Below, piece by piece: positions 61,300 to 64,000 of a stretch of DNA of 64,000 nt. How positions within the stretch are numbered: the stretch's first letter is position 1; every line of letters starts with the position of its first letter. Location: assembly GCA_039619475.1 (NCBI GenBank), contig CM077116.1, forward strand, positions 36,343,183 through 36,407,182, written 5' to 3'. The notes beneath the pieces were generated by a model. It was given only the letters and a program-made list of their open reading frames with translations, was not told the DNA's origin and did not search any database. A program made the translations under genes and the position numbers. Source of the DNA: Icerya purchasi (taxonomy: Eukaryota; Arthropoda; Insecta; Hemiptera; Monophlebidae).

Positions 61300-62110
61300 A
61301 AATCTTAAAACTTACTTTCTTCTTCTTCTTCATAGTTGTTTGCGAAATTCATCGTGACCTTTATTTGAATCTACCAAGTACTAGTAGTCTCCAGCGACTT
61401 CTGTTCTGGCTGCTTCTCATTGCCGTGGTTCACGTTTGATTGCTTAGTACTGTTATTGTGTCTATCCGTGGTCGAGGCGGTCTTCCACGAGGCCTTGCTC
61501 CTTCTATTGGACCCACTGTAATGCATTTTTCAAGGCCATCTCTTTCTCTTCTCATGGTATATGACCATAGTATTTCATAATTCTCTTTTGACAAGTAACC
61601 GAGAGACGTTGTTCCATGTTTAATTGGTCTCTAATATAGAATTGTTTATACGCTTCGCTGTTCATGGGATTCTCAGCATCCAAGTCCACATCTCGAACGC
61701 GTCAATTTTTCGTTTATCCCGCAAGGTCCACGTTTCGACTCCATATAGGAATATTGAAAACACGAGAGCATTTACCAATCTCTGTTTTGTTCTTGTATTA
61801 ATACACATTTCCAGATTTTATATAATCGTGCCATCGTCGACTTCGCCAGTGCAATTCTACGCTTGATTTCTTTTTCGCTTCCACCCTTATTGCCGATTAA
61901 TGATCCAAGGTATTCGAATTCTTTTACCACTTCAACATCTTGAAATATCTATAGATTTCCCGGGGCGTGTAGTTTTGCTTATGATCATGATCCTCGTCTT
62001 CTTTTTATTGATAGACAGCCTAATACTGGTTTTATTCAATTCTGTTCCACAGGTTCTTCATTTCTTCTTCTGACTCGGCGATGAGCGTGTTTATTCTTTC
62101 TTAAAATTCC
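61300..62110 (-). mobile_element. RTE-like LINE relic, RT C-terminal half
   Basis: On the minus strand, broken frames read ESEEEMKNLWNRIE, KEFEYLGSLIGNKGGSEKEI, KRRIALAKSTM, then FLYGVETWTLRDKRKIDAFE with MLRIPW, and finally RIMKYYGHI and GARPRGRPPRPRI. This is the characteristic end of RTE-type (or closely related) ORF2, which lacks RNase H. Several frameshifts and stops are present. Confidence 0.75.
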
Positions 62111-63255
62111 TGACGAATTGAAAATAAAAAGAATCTTGATATAATCTTCTTCGATACTCAAGTTTTAACAGGTCATGGGAACTTCGATGAGTACAAGTTT
62201 GAGTTAAAAAATTCACCTACGCGTCTATATAATGTAAAGCAAACGCAGTTGATAATGTTCAGCATCTGATATTTCACTACAAGCAAGTACAAAATCTTAG
62301 AGATGTATACGAAATTAACATGCATCACTTACGCTTGATTTTGGCAAAATTGGAGTATACATTATTACAATTTTTCCATGATGCTACGAACAAGAAACTT
62401 ACTTTCAAAGTACATAATCCATGATCAAACATCTAGTACTCTTTTTTTTTTTTTTTTTTTTTTTTTTTGTGTATGTATACACATGTTTGCGTGGAAATGT
62501 GTACGCGTTATATATATTACATGTGTACTTATGTAAGCGTGTATATGTATATATATATATATAATAGGAGTTCTGAATACGTTTATTTTGTAGTAAGTTC
62601 CTTATCAGCATATTGATTATTTTTAGTGTTTACAATTAGTGACTAAATTTATTCATCACTGTTGTATTTCCCGCTCGAATTAAATAAGAAATAGTAATAA
62701 AAAAAAAAAAAAAAAAAAATGAAAAGAAGGGGGAAAAAGACAGATTTGTTTTAAGCTTATTTTTGTAATTTGATCATGTGAAGAAATTTGTAATTTAACT
62801 TCTTCTTTTGTCGCAATATGTTGTTATGCAAAGTTTATTTTTCATTTATTACATTTGTACTTACGTAATTTTTTTTTCTCACATTTCTCCTTTTTTGTTT
62901 GTATTTTTCACGGGTAAACTTGCCCCATCCGTAAAATCCGACCTAGGGAGAAACCAAAAAAAAAATTAGCGTGGTAATGAAGATGAAAAAGAACCCTTGA
63001 AACTCTGTAAATGTATAATAAAAACCTTTTGTATGCCCTTTGAGCACAAGAATATTTTTCCGTTGGATTTCGTCCAGGTTTAGGTTCTGCCGAGTCTTTT
63101 TGTGGTGTATGTGTGTATATTTACAAATCTTTCTTCAATAAACACACTATAGAGAGACCTTAAATAAGCGGAAGTAACACAATCACGCTGTTGACTGTAT
63201 ACTAACAGATTCTGTTCGAGTACAAGCTGCGACGAATGTGATTATTTCGTTAAAT
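62111..63255. other. Non-coding AT-rich stretch with homopolymers
   Basis: It includes a T-run of about 27 at 62442-62468 and an A-run of about 22 at 62698-62719. The A-run may be the tail of a retrotransposed fragment whose body I could not recognise. Confidence 0.4.
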
Positions 63256-63261
63256 TTTTGC

Positions 63262-63391
63262 TACTATAGTCCGTTCAACGAAAATGTGCTGATGGAAAAA
63301 GTCGATATAAATCGATATCGTAAGTGGATAATAAATATCGATTTATATCGACTTTTTCCATCGGCACATCTTTGTTGAACGCACTATAGTA
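63262..63391. mobile_element. Palindromic MITE, about 130 bp
   Basis: Arms of about 56 bp are near-perfect reverse complements (ACTATAGTNCGTTCAAC end, GATGGAAAAAGTCGATATAA inner part) around a loop of about 17 bp. Ends next to TA dinucleotides are in keeping with a Tc1/mariner-type MITE. No coding capacity. Confidence 0.8.
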
Positions 63392-63857
63392 TACTTGTGG
63401 TCGTCGACGATGACAGAAATGTATTTTCGCGGCAAAGCCGTGACTACACATTGCTGACATTTGGATATAGCGATGGACACGATTGTGAGAAATATTTTTA
63501 CGATCGAAACAATTGACAAAAAATTATCGAATGATTTTCATTCGAAATAATCATTCACCGGTTGAAAACTGCAATAATTAAACGACAAATATTTAGTTCG
63601 TTTCATTTGTAAAGTTCACTTATTCACTTTGACTTTATTGAATTTTTCAAAAACTAGAAATTGAAAATTAAGCAAAGTCAACGAACGCAAAATGAACGAT
63701 TAACTTCGAACGATCGTTTCAAATGATACGAATTAACTATTATCGAATAAAAATCGAATGAACACATTCATAACTGGAATAATACACACCGACTATGTCC
63801 TTCCGGGCGAACGGACATGAACGATCGATATATTCCATTAAAATATTAGTCGCTCAC

Positions 63858-64000
63858 CGCTGTTCACTTATATTTGGATGCTCTAATGTGTTCCCCCCGT
63901 CCAAATTGGACAGAATACAAAATTCCTATCTCCGTTTATGCCGCGGTGCTCTTAAATTCTCTCCTGTTTCAGCAATGCTTGCTGAATCTAATATATTTCC
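63858..64000 (+). mobile_element. LINE fragment running off the window (RT thumb)
   Basis: The frame reads FPPSKLDRIQNSYLRLCRGA, then LKFSPVSAMLAESNIF. This is the conserved LDRIQN..LR...GA..(S/T)P......E block at the end of RT in jockey/I-group LINEs. It is open to the right edge, so more of the element lies beyond the window. Confidence 0.7.

Noticed and set aside
62405..62611. 68-codon minus-strand frame
   Set aside because: It is built from a poly-T run and TA/GT simple sequence.

Overview
The window is AT-rich nuclear DNA of an arthropod, most probably an insect. This is judged from a spliced AMPK-related kinase with a very long intron, mariner and hAT-like elements, several clades of non-LTR retrotransposon (I-like, jockey-like, RTE-like) and many microsatellites. 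The species cannot be named from the sequence. No rRNA, tRNA or CRISPR was recognised.

One host gene is well supported: the 5' end of a salt-inducible-kinase (SIK)-like Ser/Thr kinase on the + strand. Exon 1 (start codon at 10264, donor after 10380) encodes the glycine-rich loop. Exon 2 (42394-42510) encodes the VAIK lysine and the alpha-C glutamate. They are joined in phase 0 across a 32,013-bp intron. No later exon was recognised, so intron 2 appears to run past the end of the window. About 460 bp upstream of the ATG lies a perfect CRE palindrome (TGACGTCA). Three TGACGTAA sites lie 95-193 bp before exon 2, and three perfect TGACGTCA sites plus one expanded form lie within 234 bp of intron 2 (55651-55884). 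SIK kinases act on the CREB co-activator CRTC, so this is the most interesting regulatory signal in the window.

Layout: 1-3.5 kb holds two inverted copies of a terminal-inverted-repeat element and a hAT-like MITE with a perfect 8-bp duplication. 4.27-6.35 kb is a decayed DNA transposon with long inverted ends. 6.6-7.4 kb is a LINE relic. 7.4-10.26 kb is unique 5' flank. Intron 1 (10.4-42.4 kb) is crowded with LINE relics on both strands, here called family A; one has another inserted inside it. It also holds two fold-back repeats, a 28-bp minisatellite, a mariner relic, two family B LINE copies and a decayed family C LINE. Intron 2 holds a jockey-like piece, two family A LINE ends, a hairpin MITE, and a nearly full-length 5.35-kb I-like LINE on the minus strand with a perfect 13-bp target duplication. 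These are followed by microsatellites, two RTE-like pieces in opposite directions, a short palindromic MITE and the start of another LINE at the right edge.

No new enzyme system was found. The novelty candidates are the CRE-type site clusters in the kinase gene, a MITE that interrupts an otherwise open frame, and the mosaic identity of two fold-back repeats 22 kb apart.
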